DNA from: Gammaproteobacteria bacterium
GTDB lineage: Bacteria; Pseudomonadota; Gammaproteobacteria; Steroidobacterales; Steroidobacteraceae
Reading direction: 5' to 3'
NCBI GenBank assembly: GCA_003134045.1
Contig: PLAH01000039.1
Location: 105,540-167,056, forward strand
Length of the DNA: 61,517 nucleotides
Each line of letters begins with the position of its first letter. The stretch's first letter is position 1. The position numbers were made by a program, and so were the translations under genes. Below the pieces are notes generated by a model. It was not told the origin of the DNA and searched no databases. It saw only the letters and a program-made list of their open reading frames with translations. Shown piece after piece: positions 61,018 to 61,517 of this stretch.

Positions 61018-61517
61018 CAATCTGGCCGGAGCGTAGCCAAAACTGAGCGAACGGCTTCAATTATTTTTCGTCGCGATATCGATGCACGGATCGAGCGGCA
61101 GATCGCCGCGCTACCCGAGGCGCACGCCGAAGGCGAAGCCCGCGAATCCGCACGGGTGACGGCTGTGAGCGTTGAATCGGCGTGGCTCAAGCATTGTGCG
61201 CCACGGAAATTCACCGGACGCCAGGTCAATATTATTGCCGGCCGCGCCACGCTGCGCGACGGGAAGACCAAGCTGTACGCCTACGTCGGCAAGCGGGTCC
61301 CCAGCGCAGCGGCGCGGTTGGATCACTTCTTGGCTCGACATAGGGTCAATAGCGATGAACGGGTGACGGTCATCAGCGACGGTGCCGGTGAACTCACGAA
61401 AGCCGTTGACGGCAGTCGGTTCGCGCGAGGGCGCATTCTGGATCGGTTCCACATCGCCATGAAGTTCCGAGCAGTTGAGCAATCCATCTTGAACAGTGGA
61501 GAGTGGTCCAATCCGGG
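61018..61517 (+). pseudogene. Transposase fragment (ISKra4-like), 5' truncated and cut by window end
   Basis: The open frame after a TAA near 61013 reads RRDIDARIERQIAALPEAHA, HCAPRKFTGRQVNIIAGRAT, VTVISDGAGELTKAVDGSRF and RGRILDRFHIAMKFRAVEQS, a DDE-type transposase with the SDGAGE and DRFHIAMK signatures I associate with the ISKra4 group. No start codon follows the stop, so the N-terminal part is missing. DNA just left of it (60880-61015) may be an element end. Confidence 0.7.

Noticed and set aside
1..61517. CRISPR arrays
   Set aside because: No regularly spaced repeats of 20-40 bases were seen; the only clear tandem repeats are in coding sequence at 46506-46667.

Overview
The window is GC-rich bacterial chromosome, most likely from a gammaproteobacterium or a relative (Steroidobacterales/Nevskiales-like). 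The reasons are a HiPIP, UrcA-type proteins, a PEP-CTERM protein, an STN-type TonB receptor with FecIR-like regulators, an MMPL exporter, and a tRNA-Ile(CAU) whose CCA is not encoded and which carries an Azoarcus-type group I intron. The assignment is an inference from gene content, not a phylogeny.

Region 1 (1-8.4 kb) is a high-affinity potassium uptake locus. On the minus strand the order is a beta-barrel porin, a 30-residue membrane peptide, kdpF, kdpA and kdpB (cut by the window edge). kdpD and kdpE diverge on the plus strand. KdpD lacks its usual N-terminal KdpD domain. A diverged ~139-bp sequence occurs twice, once before the porin and once between the porin and kdp; it looks like a duplicated promoter/leader.

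Region 2 (8.6-22.3 kb) is accessory DNA with heavy decay: a broken MFS gene, a DUF486 protein, a HiPIP, a P-loop ATPase, and a PAS fragment. It also holds the ruins of a D-amino-acid/dipeptide uptake locus: ECF sigma stump, frameshifted FecR, a TonB receptor fused in frame to the C-terminus of a D-aminoacylase, and an epimerase stump. A P450-monooxygenase-racemase operon follows, its P450 interrupted by TGA. It faces an ArsR regulator, an SRPBCC protein and a GFA protein.

Region 3 (22.87-27.06 kb) is a 4.2-kb insert bounded by 20-bp direct repeats that copy the 3' end of the tRNA-Ile gene. It carries a CadC-like TPR regulator, a divergent double-UrcA gene and a PIN toxin whose AbrB antitoxin begins at the right repeat without a start codon. 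The tRNA itself is split by a 225-nt group I intron.

Region 4 (27.4-43.4 kb) holds hrpB, a His-rich CDF metal exporter, an MFS exporter, and a compact cofactor F420 cluster: LLM oxidoreductase, cofC, fused cofGH, fgd, cofE, cofD and a Ddn-like reductase. It ends with an ATP-dependent DNA ligase that has lost its catalytic core, and a DHA2 exporter.

Region 5 (43.4-49.1 kb, minus strand) looks like one exported operon: di-haem peroxidase, mono-haem protein with 54-bp tandem repeats, small secreted protein, metallophosphoesterase and PEP-CTERM protein. Region 6 (49.4-61.5 kb) contains a GFA protein, a damaged HigBA-type pair, an MMPL exporter divergent from a PhnD-like protein and a lipoprotein, a DNA methyltransferase with a frameshifted N-terminal domain, an HxlR/old-yellow-enzyme pair with a visible operator, a fatty-acid hydroxylase, a secreted beta-propeller, a FitAB-like toxin-antitoxin pair and a transposase fragment.
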